Below are positions 1 through 5,627 of a stretch of 10,095 nt of DNA, piece after piece. Made by a program: the position numbers and the translations under genes. Position 1 is the stretch's first letter. Each line of letters begins with the position of its first letter. This stretch comes from an uncultured Lachnospiraceae bacterium. GTDB lineage: Bacteria > Bacillota > Clostridia > Lachnospirales > Lachnospiraceae. The notes beneath the pieces are model-generated. The model worked only from the letters and a program-made list of their open reading frames with translations. It did not search any database and was not told the DNA's origin. The stretch covers positions 1-10,095 of the forward strand of contig CAMWNY010000063.1 in NCBI GenBank assembly GCA_947175775.1. Reading direction: 5' to 3'.

Positions 1-52
1 GCATAATCATTGCCGAAAGAAATTTACCAAAACGCTGCACCCCATTTTTCAT
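1..52 (-). CDS. mtlA: PTS mannitol permease EIIC(B) component, N-terminal fragment
   Basis: Only the first 17 codons are in the window; the gene runs off the left edge. The peptide MKNGVQRFGKFLSAMIM matches, from memory, the start of mannitol-specific PTS enzyme II (MtlA), where a KVQRFGxxLSxMxMPNIGAF segment leads into the first membrane helix. That family imports mannitol and phosphorylates it to mannitol 1-phosphate. The ATG (complement of 50-52) is supported by AAGGAG (complement of 60-65), 7 nt upstream. The gene begins 46 nt after the DeoR regulator ends, on the same strand and with no terminator between them, so the two are probably co-transcribed. The call rests on 17 residues only; another hexitol or fructose-type EIIC is the main alternative. 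Confidence 0.72.
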   Translation of the reverse strand, partial: MKNGVQRFGKFLSAMIM

Positions 53-98
53 GAATTATCTCCTTACTCGCCGCCCCCGATAAACCGAACTGGTTGTC

Positions 99-860
99 CT
101 AAATAATCTGTACTCCGTGCTTTTTACAGTCCTCCCGAAACTCCTCGGGAAGATTATCGTCGGAAATAATAATGTCCACATCGCCAAATGTACAGAACGA
201 ATACGTGCTTTTCACGCCGACCTTTGAGGAATCCATCAAAAGGATTTTCTGTTCCGCCTGATGCAGCACCGTACTTTTCAAAACCGCTTCCTCGTCCACG
301 CCGCAGTTAAATCCCGTCTGCTCACAATAGCTCGTAACCCCCATAAATACCTGGTCAAAATTGATACGCTGTACCTCAGAAACCGTGTGAATGCCGCACA
401 CACTCATACTGTAACGGTTCATTTTCCCGCCCAAAACATGTATGGAAGGCATTGTCAGCCTGCCGAGCTCCGCCGCGCATGTCAGCGAATTTGTATAAAT
501 CAGATTCGACTGGTCGGGCATACATGACGCAAGCATAGTTGTCGTACTTCCAGAATCCAAGAAAATCGTTGTATCCTTCCGTATAAAACTGAGTGCTTTT
601 TGTGTAATAAGCTGTTTTGCCTCAATATTGCGCACCTGCCTTCGGCTGAGCATATCATCTGTTCCGATAACAACATCAACCGATTTCGCACCCCCGTGTA
701 CCCGGACAATTCGTTTCGCCTCATCAAGAGCTTTTAAATCCGTGCGCAGTGTCATTTCGGAGATTTGGGGAAATTTTTTCTTTAGCTGTGTAAAGCTGAT
801 ATTTCCACTCTGATTAACCAAATCCACAATCGTGTTCCTGCGCTGTTCCATTGTATCCAT
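99..860 (-). CDS. DeoR-family transcriptional repressor, probably of the mannitol/hexitol PTS operon
   Basis: A 253-residue protein, the usual length for DeoR/GlpR regulators. Residues 5-58 form the N-terminal winged helix-turn-helix; the recognition part reads SEMTLRTDLKALDE and ends in the family signature RVHGGA. Residues 80-235 are the DeoR C-terminal phosphosugar sensor domain, with the phosphate-binding DSGSTT at 102-107 and the conserved MDSSKVG at 209-215. Such proteins bind DNA as repressors and are released by a sugar phosphate. The ATG at 860 has GGGAGG 7 nt upstream, better placed than the internal ATG at codon 4. It lies directly upstream of an mtlA-like PTS gene, so it probably controls its own operon and senses a phosphorylated polyol or hexose. 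The exact ligand cannot be read from the sequence. Confidence 0.9.
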   Translation of the reverse strand: MDTMEQRRNTIVDLVNQSGNISFTQLKKKFPQISEMTLRTDLKALDEAKRIVRVHGGAKSVDVVIGTDDMLSRRQVRNIEAKQLITQKALSFIRKDTTIFLDSGSTTTMLASCMPDQSNLIYTNSLTCAAELGRLTMPSIHVLGGKMNRYSMSVCGIHTVSEVQRINFDQVFMGVTSYCEQTGFNCGVDEEAVLKSTVLHQAEQKILLMDSSKVGVKSTYSFCTFGDVDIIISDDNLPEEFREDCKKHGVQII

Positions 861-878
861 CTGCTTACCTCCCTGTAT

Positions 879-905
879 CTATGTTTTCCCTGTTATAAAA
901 TCCAT
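879..905 (-). other. Possible 8-codon leader ORF upstream of deoR
   Basis: In the leader of the deoR-mtlA transcript, an ATG (complement of 903-905) opens an 8-codon frame, MDFITGKT, ending in TAG (complement of 879-881). GAAAGGAG (complement of 915-922) lies 9 nt upstream, a ribosome binding site at least as good as those of the real genes here. It ends 18 nt before the deoR start. Translation is inferred, and the SD-like sequence could be chance in a purine-rich leader. Confidence 0.3.
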
Positions 906-965
906 ACTTATCCACTCCTTTCATTGTATCATGTTTTCTGTGTTCTTCAAGCATTTTATTTTTGT

Positions 966-1093
966 TTCAAAAGTTATGTTCGCTTGAAATTTGTTAATTC
1001 GAAAGTTTGTATTTTTATAATAACAGTATAAAACGGGGTTGTCAACTTTTATTTCAACAATTTTTACACTTTTTTCTTTTATTTTAAAAGTTT
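966..1093. repeat. Three 11-bp direct repeats (TTYRAAAGTTW), candidate DeoR operators
   Basis: Similar 11-mers, all in the same orientation, occur at 966-976 (ttcaaaagtta), 998-1008 (ttcgaaagttt) and 1083-1093 (tttaaaagttt). The middle copy sits at the predicted transcription start, another lies in the leader and the third upstream of the -35. Repeated short sites around a promoter are typical of DeoR-family control. The region is very AT-rich, so chance similarity is a real possibility. Confidence 0.35.
1017..1045 (-). promoter_or_regulatory. Sigma-A-type promoter of the deoR-mtlA operon
   Basis: On the minus strand a perfect TTGACA -35 (complement of 1040-1045) and a TATTAT -10 (complement of 1017-1022) are separated by exactly 17 nt. 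Transcription would start near 1010, giving a leader of about 150 nt before deoR. A weaker alternative, TTGAAG-16-TACAAT, lies closer to the gene around 925-955. Confidence 0.65.
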
Positions 1094-1130
1094 ATTGAAT
1101 CGTTTTTTGAAAATGACTATCATAAGTAAC

Positions 1131-1169
1131 AAAAAAATACCGTTTTAAAATAAATTCCATTTTAAAACG
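1131..1169 (-). terminator. Second, AT-rich terminator-like hairpin after the HAD gene
   Basis: A perfect 11-bp inverted repeat, cgttttaaaat (1141-1151) and attttaaaacg (1159-1169), has a 7-nt loop. On the minus strand it is followed by GTATTTTTTT (complement of 1131-1140). It fits a backup intrinsic terminator behind the first hairpin. Because it is AT-rich and upstream of deoR, a protein-binding palindrome is the alternative. Confidence 0.5.
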
Positions 1170-1174
1170 ATACT

Positions 1175-1215
1175 TAATAAGAAACGGTGTAACCCCTTTT
1201 ACAGCGCTACACCGT
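1175..1215 (-). terminator. Rho-independent terminator of the pyrophosphorylase-HAD unit
   Basis: The arms acggtgta (1184-1191) and tacaccgt (1208-1215) pair perfectly. On the minus strand the stem is followed by TTTCTTATT. It lies about 60 nt beyond the HAD stop codon, the expected place for the end of that transcript. The 16-nt loop contains a small AGCGCT palindrome. Confidence 0.65.
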
Positions 1216-1276
1216 ACCCCGCATAAAACATCTTTATCTGACATCAGCCAAAGTCCACTATCTTGTTATAATCTGC

Positions 1277-1885
1277 CTATTCGGAAATCATCTCTTCAAG
1301 CTCTGCCCAGGCCTGCTCATAATTCTCAAACAAAATCCCTTTCATGCCGACCTTGCGCGCGCCCTCAATATTCTCCAGCCGGTCATCCAAAAATACGCAC
1401 TCCTGCGCCTTCAAATCATATTGATTCAGAAGATACTCATAAATCTCCCTGTCAGGCTTTACAAGCTTCACATAAGCCGAAACCACCTTTCCATCTATCT
1501 TATCAAGAAACGGAAAGCGCCCGCATCTTGTATGCAGCTCAAACAGACTCACCGGATAATTCGACAAAAGATAAACGCGAAATCCCCGTTCCTTTAACGT
1601 GTCAATCATTTTAACCGTATAATCATACGGCTCCACAAGCTTATCTACATTTTCCCATAGAAGGTCAAATTCCTTATTATATGCACTGTTTTCTTCGCGG
1701 ATTTTGGCAATTACATCTTTTTCATCAAGAACTCCGCGGTCAAGTTCAACCCAAAAAGGATTTCCAAATATTGATTTTTCAAACACTTTTTTATAATCCT
1801 TTGAAATCCCCAAATCATCCATAAGCTCACGCCAGCGAAAACTGACAAGCACATTTCCAACATCAAAAACAATATTTTTTATCAT
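1277..1885 (-). CDS. HAD-superfamily phosphatase, subfamily IA, YihX (glucose-1-phosphatase)-like
   Basis: A 202-residue HAD hydrolase with all four motifs: motif I FDVGNVL with nucleophile Asp8, motif II LLSNY with Ser108, motif III Lys143 in LVKPDREIYEYLL, and motif IV FLDDRLENIEGA with Asp167/Asp168. The second acid of the usual DxD motif is Gly10, giving D-x-G-N-V as in E. coli YihX, an alpha-glucose-1-phosphatase; this supports a sugar-phosphate phosphatase. An alpha-helical cap lies at about residues 15-90. Its ATG overlaps the stop of the upstream pyrophosphorylase in ATGA (complement of 1882-1885), with only a weak SD, so it is probably translationally coupled. The neighbour should use a hexose 1-phosphate, so a role at the same metabolic node is plausible. 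Substrate prediction in HAD proteins is uncertain. Confidence 0.87.
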   Translation of the reverse strand: MIKNIVFDVGNVLVSFRWRELMDDLGISKDYKKVFEKSIFGNPFWVELDRGVLDEKDVIAKIREENSAYNKEFDLLWENVDKLVEPYDYTVKMIDTLKERGFRVYLLSNYPVSLFELHTRCGRFPFLDKIDGKVVSAYVKLVKPDREIYEYLLNQYDLKAQECVFLDDRLENIEGARKVGMKGILFENYEQAWAELEEMISE

Positions 1886-3123
1886 AATTCCACACCATTC
1901 TTTTGTAAAAGCGCACGCGCACTCTCCACCGAATCAACGCCCGTCTTATTTTTAATCGGCGCGAATTCATAATCGCGCACAACCTCAAACGACAGACAAT
2001 TATCAAGCAAGTGAATCATATCAAGCACCAAAAGCTCAAACTTATAGCCGTTTGGTGTCTCAGGTTTGATATACTCACCGTCCGCCGTCATGTACGGAAT
2101 TTTTTTCTCCACCACATGTACCGGCATTTTTTCATTCATAATCTGCTCAAGCTTGTCAACGCGGAACAGATAATTCAAAATCACGCCGAAATTATAAGAC
2201 AAATCACCGTTCGGCTCTCTTGAATTAATAATCTCATCCGTCATTTCATAATACTCTACAATCGAAGGTTTCCCGTCCTCGAGACAAAGCACGCCGACTT
2301 TCTCGTGCGGGTCTGCCTTTCTCACCACCTTCGCGCCGCTGACACAGCCCGATTCCAGCGTTGCCCCCACGAATACAGGGTCTGCAATCCGCTGCAAAAC
2401 ATTGTCAACCGCAAAAATATTCAGCCATTCAACGCCTCTTGCCTTGACGTCTTTCAAAACGCCCGTTACCGCCATCGAATAAAACCAACCGCCGTTTCCG
2501 TTCGGTGAAAGCGAAAGCGAATCAGCAGATTCCATATAAAGCTTTCCATTAAAATCAACCGAAGGCGCCATTTCCTGCTTAAAAAATTTCACAAATTCCT
2601 CCGGATACCCAAAGTAATTCTTTTCCGCAAAAAAGGAAACTGTCTCCTCATGATTTTTATCACTCGTCATCACATAAAGCGGCACAAAACAGCCTGCCTT
2701 ATCCGTCACATCAAGCAGATTTCTGATAAGACGCTCAAAAATAAACATATCTTTCGTTAGCCCGATATTATACTTACCCTTCGGTCCGTCGGAGCCAAGG
2801 CGCGTCCCCTGACCGCCCGCTAAAAGCACGGCGCCGACCTTACCCGCCTTAATCGCATCAATCCCGACTACTTCGTATTTTGTCTTATTCGCCTCTATTT
2901 GGGATATTTCCATCGCAGAAAGCGGCTCAAGCTTCCCACGCTCCTGCTTCGGCTCCTCATCACCTGCCGTTTTATGGCATGGTATATCCATGATTGACCA
3001 GTCAATCCGTTCCACCTGTCCGGCAAGCTTTTTCTTTCCTTCCTCATTAAGTTTCTCATACGCCGCAAAAATATGCTGCTGTCCGTGTTCCTCTAAGATA
3101 CCTGAAAGTTCATTTTCCGTCAT
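1882..3123 (-). CDS. UDPGP-family nucleotidyltransferase (UDP-GlcNAc/UDP-sugar pyrophosphorylase type)
   Basis: A 413-residue cytoplasmic enzyme of the UDPGP type 1 family, which makes a UDP-sugar from UTP and a sugar 1-phosphate. The nucleotide-binding signature LAGGQGTRLG is at 101-110, followed by GPKGKYNIGL at 113-122. Further family motifs are VMTSDKN near 151, SPNGNGG at 206-212, FAVDNVLQRIADP at 237-249 (the metal-binding Asp region), and GAKVVRKADPHEKVG with VEYYEM at 263-293. These resemble eukaryotic UDP-GlcNAc pyrophosphorylase more than bacterial GalU or GlmU. Glucose 1-phosphate, GlcNAc 1-phosphate and galactose 1-phosphate are all possible substrates. AAAGGA lies about 13 nt before the ATG, a loose RBS. 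It heads a two-gene unit with the HAD phosphatase, overlapping by 4 nt. Confidence 0.9.
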   Translation of the reverse strand: MTENELSGILEEHGQQHIFAAYEKLNEEGKKKLAGQVERIDWSIMDIPCHKTAGDEEPKQERGKLEPLSAMEISQIEANKTKYEVVGIDAIKAGKVGAVLLAGGQGTRLGSDGPKGKYNIGLTKDMFIFERLIRNLLDVTDKAGCFVPLYVMTSDKNHEETVSFFAEKNYFGYPEEFVKFFKQEMAPSVDFNGKLYMESADSLSLSPNGNGGWFYSMAVTGVLKDVKARGVEWLNIFAVDNVLQRIADPVFVGATLESGCVSGAKVVRKADPHEKVGVLCLEDGKPSIVEYYEMTDEIINSREPNGDLSYNFGVILNYLFRVDKLEQIMNEKMPVHVVEKKIPYMTADGEYIKPETPNGYKFELLVLDMIHLLDNCLSFEVVRDYEFAPIKNKTGVDSVESARALLQKNGVEL

Positions 3124-3208
3124 AATTTTTTATTATTCCTTTCTCCCTATATCAATAAAATATATTCTTTTTTGCTTTCTATGCGTAATGTACCATATTT
3201 TACATACA

Positions 3209-3237
3209 ATTGTAAACACTTCTTTTATTATTTGCAA
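3209..3237 (-). promoter_or_regulatory. Candidate promoter of the pyrophosphorylase-HAD operon
   Basis: On the minus strand TTGCAA (complement of 3232-3237) and TACAAT (complement of 3209-3214) are 17 nt apart. The -10 is a good match and the -35 is moderate. The start would be near 3202, about 80 nt before the gene. The surrounding DNA is very AT-rich, so other -10-like words exist. Confidence 0.45.
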
Positions 3238-3309
3238 AAATCCGAAAATTTCAAACATGGATTTTTACCCGTTTTTCAATTTATTTTCGATTTATTTTCA
3301 CCTCCTGTA

Positions 3310-3338
3310 TAGACAAAATTTAAAAATAATTGTAGAAT
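3310..3338 (+). promoter_or_regulatory. Sigma-A-type promoter of cheY
   Basis: TAGACA (3310-3315) and TAGAAT (3333-3338) are separated by 17 nt, each one base from consensus. Transcription would begin near 3345, about 70 nt before cheY. No flagellar sigma-28 pattern (TAAA-N15-GCCGATAA) is seen, so this cheY appears to be under housekeeping control. Confidence 0.6.
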
Positions 3339-3401
3339 ATATCTAAGCGACATCTAAAATGGTTTCATGAATATACATATTCCATTTCATAGATTATTCC
3401 A

Positions 3402-3408
3402 GAGGAGG
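3402..3408 (+). promoter_or_regulatory. Strong ribosome binding site of cheY
   Basis: GAGGAGG is 7 nt before the ATG at 3416, a near-perfect Shine-Dalgarno sequence. It fixes the start and predicts high expression. Confidence 0.8.
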
Positions 3409-3415
3409 AACTAAA

Positions 3416-3778
3416 ATGGCAAAAAATATTTTAATTGTCGATGATGCAGCTTTTATGAGAATGATGATTAAAGACATTTTGACGAAAAACGGATATAATG
3501 TTGCTGCGGAAGCAGAAAACGGAAAGATAGCTGTAGATAAGTACAATGAAACAAAGCCGGATCTCGTGCTTATGGACATTACAATGCCGGAAATGGACGG
3601 AATACAGGCACTAAAAGCAATTAAAGGCAATGATCCGAATGCAACAGTTATTATGTGTTCGGCGATGGGTCAGCAGGCAATGGTTATCGAAGCAATCCAA
3701 TCAGGAGCAAAAGACTTTATTGTAAAACCGTTCCAGGCAGAACGAGTTTTGGAAGCCTTGAAAAAGGTAATCGGATAA
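3416..3778 (+). CDS. cheY: Chemotaxis response regulator CheY
   Basis: A 120-residue single-domain receiver with no output domain. The acidic pocket is Asp9-Asp10 in LIVDDAAFMRMM, the phosphoacceptor is Asp54 in LVLMDITMPEMDG, the switch Ser82 is in IMCSAMGQQ, and the conserved Lys104 is in DFIVKPFQ. From memory the sequence is closely similar along its length to Bacillus subtilis CheY, including the VDDAAFMRMMIKDIL and CSAMGQQ stretches. In that family phosphorylation by CheA lets CheY bind the flagellar switch. The gene stands alone, opposite in orientation to its neighbours, with its own promoter, RBS and terminator, and is not inside a che/fla operon. It may be a CheY that uses kinases encoded elsewhere; another single-domain regulator role cannot be excluded. 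Confidence 0.93.
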   Translation: MAKNILIVDDAAFMRMMIKDILTKNGYNVAAEAENGKIAVDKYNETKPDLVLMDITMPEMDGIQALKAIKGNDPNATVIMCSAMGQQAMVIEAIQSGAKDFIVKPFQAERVLEALKKVIG

Positions 3779-3800
3779 ATTCATAATTTCATACTGCAAT

Positions 3801-3830
3801 AAAAAAGTGCTAAAAGCACTTTTTTATTTT
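3801..3830 (+). terminator. Intrinsic terminator of cheY, probably bidirectional
   Basis: The perfect 11-bp stem aaaaaagtgct (3801-3811) and agcactttttt (3815-3825) has an AAA loop and continues into T-rich sequence, 22 nt after the cheY stop. The A-run on the left arm also gives a U-run on the minus strand, so it could end cls transcripts coming from the right. Confidence 0.85.
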
Positions 3831-3958
3831 AACTTTATAGGAAATTACGTCCTATAAAGTTAAAACCCCTCCGGGGGATGCGCACTCCGCGCTAAGGAAT
3901 ATGGTTGCTAAAGCAACCGCGCTCCGGCGCGAGAGTCCGGCAAGCCGGACTCTTTTTT
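3827..3958 (+). ncRNA. Dense hairpin array between cheY and cls: structured RNA or palindromic repeat element
   Basis: Six hairpins follow each other almost without gaps. (a) A 16-bp AT-rich stem, 3827-3842 with 3850-3865, with loop aattacg. (b) cccc-tccg-gggg at 3866-3877. (c) gcgc-actcc-gcgc at 3880-3892. (d) ggttgc-taaa-gcaacc at 3903-3918. (e) cgcgc-tccg-gcgcg at 3918-3931. (f) agagtccgg-caag-ccggactct at 3932-3953, running into a T-run on the plus strand. Three loops are tetraloops in which tccg recurs. From 3866 on the stretch is clearly more GC-rich than its surroundings and has no credible coding frame. It could be a small RNA ending at hairpin (f), the 3' UTR of cls on the other strand, or a REP/MITE-like intergenic palindrome element. 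No known RNA family was recognised. Confidence 0.45.
3933..3958 (+). terminator. GC-rich intrinsic terminator closing the hairpin array
   Basis: The 8-bp stem gagtccgg (3933-3940) and ccggactc (3945-3952) has the loop caag and is followed directly by tttttt. This is a textbook intrinsic terminator for plus-strand transcription, although the only plus-strand gene already has one at 3801. On the minus strand no U-run follows, so it should not end cls transcription. Confidence 0.65.
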
Positions 3959-3980
3959 ATAAACACTTCATATTTCTTTC

Positions 3981-5510
3981 TCATAATAATGGCGAAATTA
4001 TTTTCAGCATTCCTTGTATCAGCTTATTTCCAATCGGACGCTTTGACCATCGAATCATATCCATCGCATCGCATTGCTCAATCGTATTTAAAAAGTCGTC
4101 CTTTATATCCTTTACCGCATCCATTTCACTCACAAATACACCGCATTCGTAATGCAGATAAAAACTTCTATAATCCGTATTAATTGTCCCGCAAATCGCA
4201 CATTCATCATCTACCACAACATTTTTGGCATGTATAAATCCCGGTGTATATTCGTAGACCTGAACACCAGCTTCCATAAGCTTTCCATAATTTGAAACAT
4301 TCACCATATAAACATACCACTTATCATAAATTTTCGGTACTATAATACGTACATCTACACCACTCTCCGCCGCGCTGGTAAGATCCTCAAGCATCTTTTG
4401 GTCAAGAACAAGATATGGCGTCGTAATATAAATATAATCCCTTGCCTTGTTTATCATACGCGTATACGCACCTTCTGTCGGATTGTGGGGATTTCTGTGC
4501 GGACCACCCATAAATGGCTGCACATAACCTTCCTCCACTAAATTTATGTCCGGTTTATATGCTTCGTTTTCTATCTTTATGTTTTTATTGGAAATACGCC
4601 ACATATCAAGAAAAAAACATGTAAAACTATAGACGCCCTCTCCACAAAGACGCATGCCGGAGTCCTTCCAATGACCAAACCGCTGCACATAATTAGCATA
4701 CTCATCTGCAAGATTAAATCCGCCTGTATAAGCAATATTTCCGTCTATTACTGTAATCTTCTGATGATTTCGATAATTAAACGACATGCGCGCTACATCT
4801 GCGTGTATTGGATTAAAAATACACATCTGAATCCCCCGGGCTTTTATTTCAGTCCGAAACGCATGTGTATTAATCTTTAATGTTCCAAAATCATCGAACA
4901 ACAGTTTTACTTCTACACCTTCTTTTACTTTTTGTGTAAGAATTTCAAGAATTTCTTCCCAAACCCTGCCTTCGGAAACAATAAAATATTCCATAAAAAT
5001 AAACTTTTTCGCATTTTTCATATCTGCAATCATTGCAGAAAGGACTTTCTCACCTGCCTCATAATAAACAACTTTTGTATTTTTATAAATTGGAAAACCT
5101 TCCTTGCGCAGATACCGGCTAATCTGTACTTTATTGGGATGATCAATTTCCAAATCCTGCGCTACTGCATCATCATTCATAATCTGTCTTGTCCGGTTCG
5201 CGTCAAGTTCCCTAAAACGTCTGAAATACCTTGAGTTTTTGCGGCTCCTTCCCCACATGGAATATAAAAACAAACCCGCAACAGGAAGAACTAAAATAAT
5301 GACAATCCATCCTATTTTATAAGATTCCGCATTATTAACCAGCTCAAAAGCAATTGCAATACTGATGAGTTCTAATATAAAGTAGATTTCCGTCGCAAAT
5401 TGAATCAGGTACATGGATAAAAATACCATAATTCCTATCTGAAGGAAAAACGCAATACCGACCGTAAAACCGCGTATAATTCCATAATATTTACTTTTTA
5501 TGATTCTCAT
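3981..5510 (-). CDS. cls: Cardiolipin synthase (phospholipase D superfamily)
   Basis: A 509-residue membrane enzyme of usual family length. Hydrophobic segments at about residues 11-36, 42-57 and 66-84 form the N-terminal membrane anchor (PLDc_N type). Two HKD catalytic motifs follow: HQKITVID with His249, Lys251 and Asp256, then GGFN; and HAKNVVVD with His427, Lys429 and Asp434, then GTINTD. Both are intact. The enzyme condenses two phosphatidylglycerols to cardiolipin plus glycerol at the membrane. The ATG at 5510 has GGGAGAGGA about 6 nt upstream. It lies 117 nt beyond the ligase-nitroreductase gene on the same strand and has its own promoter, so it is probably separate from the acylation operon, though no strong terminator separates them. 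It converges on cheY across the hairpin array. Confidence 0.93.
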   Translation of the reverse strand: MRIIKSKYYGIIRGFTVGIAFFLQIGIMVFLSMYLIQFATEIYFILELISIAIAFELVNNAESYKIGWIVIILVLPVAGLFLYSMWGRSRKNSRYFRRFRELDANRTRQIMNDDAVAQDLEIDHPNKVQISRYLRKEGFPIYKNTKVVYYEAGEKVLSAMIADMKNAKKFIFMEYFIVSEGRVWEEILEILTQKVKEGVEVKLLFDDFGTLKINTHAFRTEIKARGIQMCIFNPIHADVARMSFNYRNHQKITVIDGNIAYTGGFNLADEYANYVQRFGHWKDSGMRLCGEGVYSFTCFFLDMWRISNKNIKIENEAYKPDINLVEEGYVQPFMGGPHRNPHNPTEGAYTRMINKARDYIYITTPYLVLDQKMLEDLTSAAESGVDVRIIVPKIYDKWYVYMVNVSNYGKLMEAGVQVYEYTPGFIHAKNVVVDDECAICGTINTDYRSFYLHYECGVFVSEMDAVKDIKDDFLNTIEQCDAMDMIRWSKRPIGNKLIQGMLKIISPLL

Positions 5511-5550
5511 TCTATTCCTCTCCCGTAATACATCTTGGCTGTTTTTAGAT

Positions 5551-5578
5551 ATTATATAACAATATAGTAAATTTTCAA
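5551..5578 (-). promoter_or_regulatory. Promoter of cls
   Basis: A perfect TATAAT -10 (complement of 5551-5556) and a TTGAAA -35 (complement of 5573-5578) are 16 nt apart, starting transcription near 5545, about 35 nt upstream of cls. Confidence 0.6.
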
Positions 5579-5585
5579 TCTTTAT

Positions 5586-5601
5586 TTCTGTAATTACAGA
5601 A
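5586..5601. promoter_or_regulatory. Perfect 16-bp palindrome just upstream of the cls promoter
   Basis: TTCTGTAATTACAGAA is a perfect 16-bp palindrome 7 nt upstream of the cls -35 box. It lacks a U-run on either strand, so it is not a good terminator. A dimeric regulator binding site is possible; the regulator is unknown. Confidence 0.4.
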
Positions 5602-5627
5602 CCGGAAAAAGAGAATATTTCCCATTA

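Noticed and set aside
1090..1115. A CcpA catabolite-repression (cre) site upstream of deoR-mtlA
   Set aside because: The sequence attgaatcgttttttgaa resembles cre, but the spacing and central bases do not fit the consensus.
3394..3630. A 78-codon minus-strand frame antisense to cheY
   Set aside because: cheY is unambiguous on the plus strand; the antisense frame has no RBS or domain.
3827..3958. A CRISPR array or a known riboswitch
   Set aside because: The hairpins are all different in sequence with no repeat-spacer pattern, and the element follows cheY and lies in a convergent gap, not upstream of a gene it could control.
3901..4183. Two overlapping plus-strand frames of 83 and 92 codons between cheY and cls
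   Set aside because: They start inside the hairpin array and run antisense into the cls gene, have no ribosome binding site and no recognisable protein features.
4671..5234. Plus-strand frames antisense to cls
   Set aside because: They are mirror images of the well-supported cls coding frame, with low-complexity sequence and no RBS.
5586..5627. A terminator after the ligase-nitroreductase gene
   Set aside because: The palindrome at 5586-5601 is followed by A-rich rather than U-rich sequence on the minus strand, and the ggaaa/tttcc stem next to the stop is only 5 bp.
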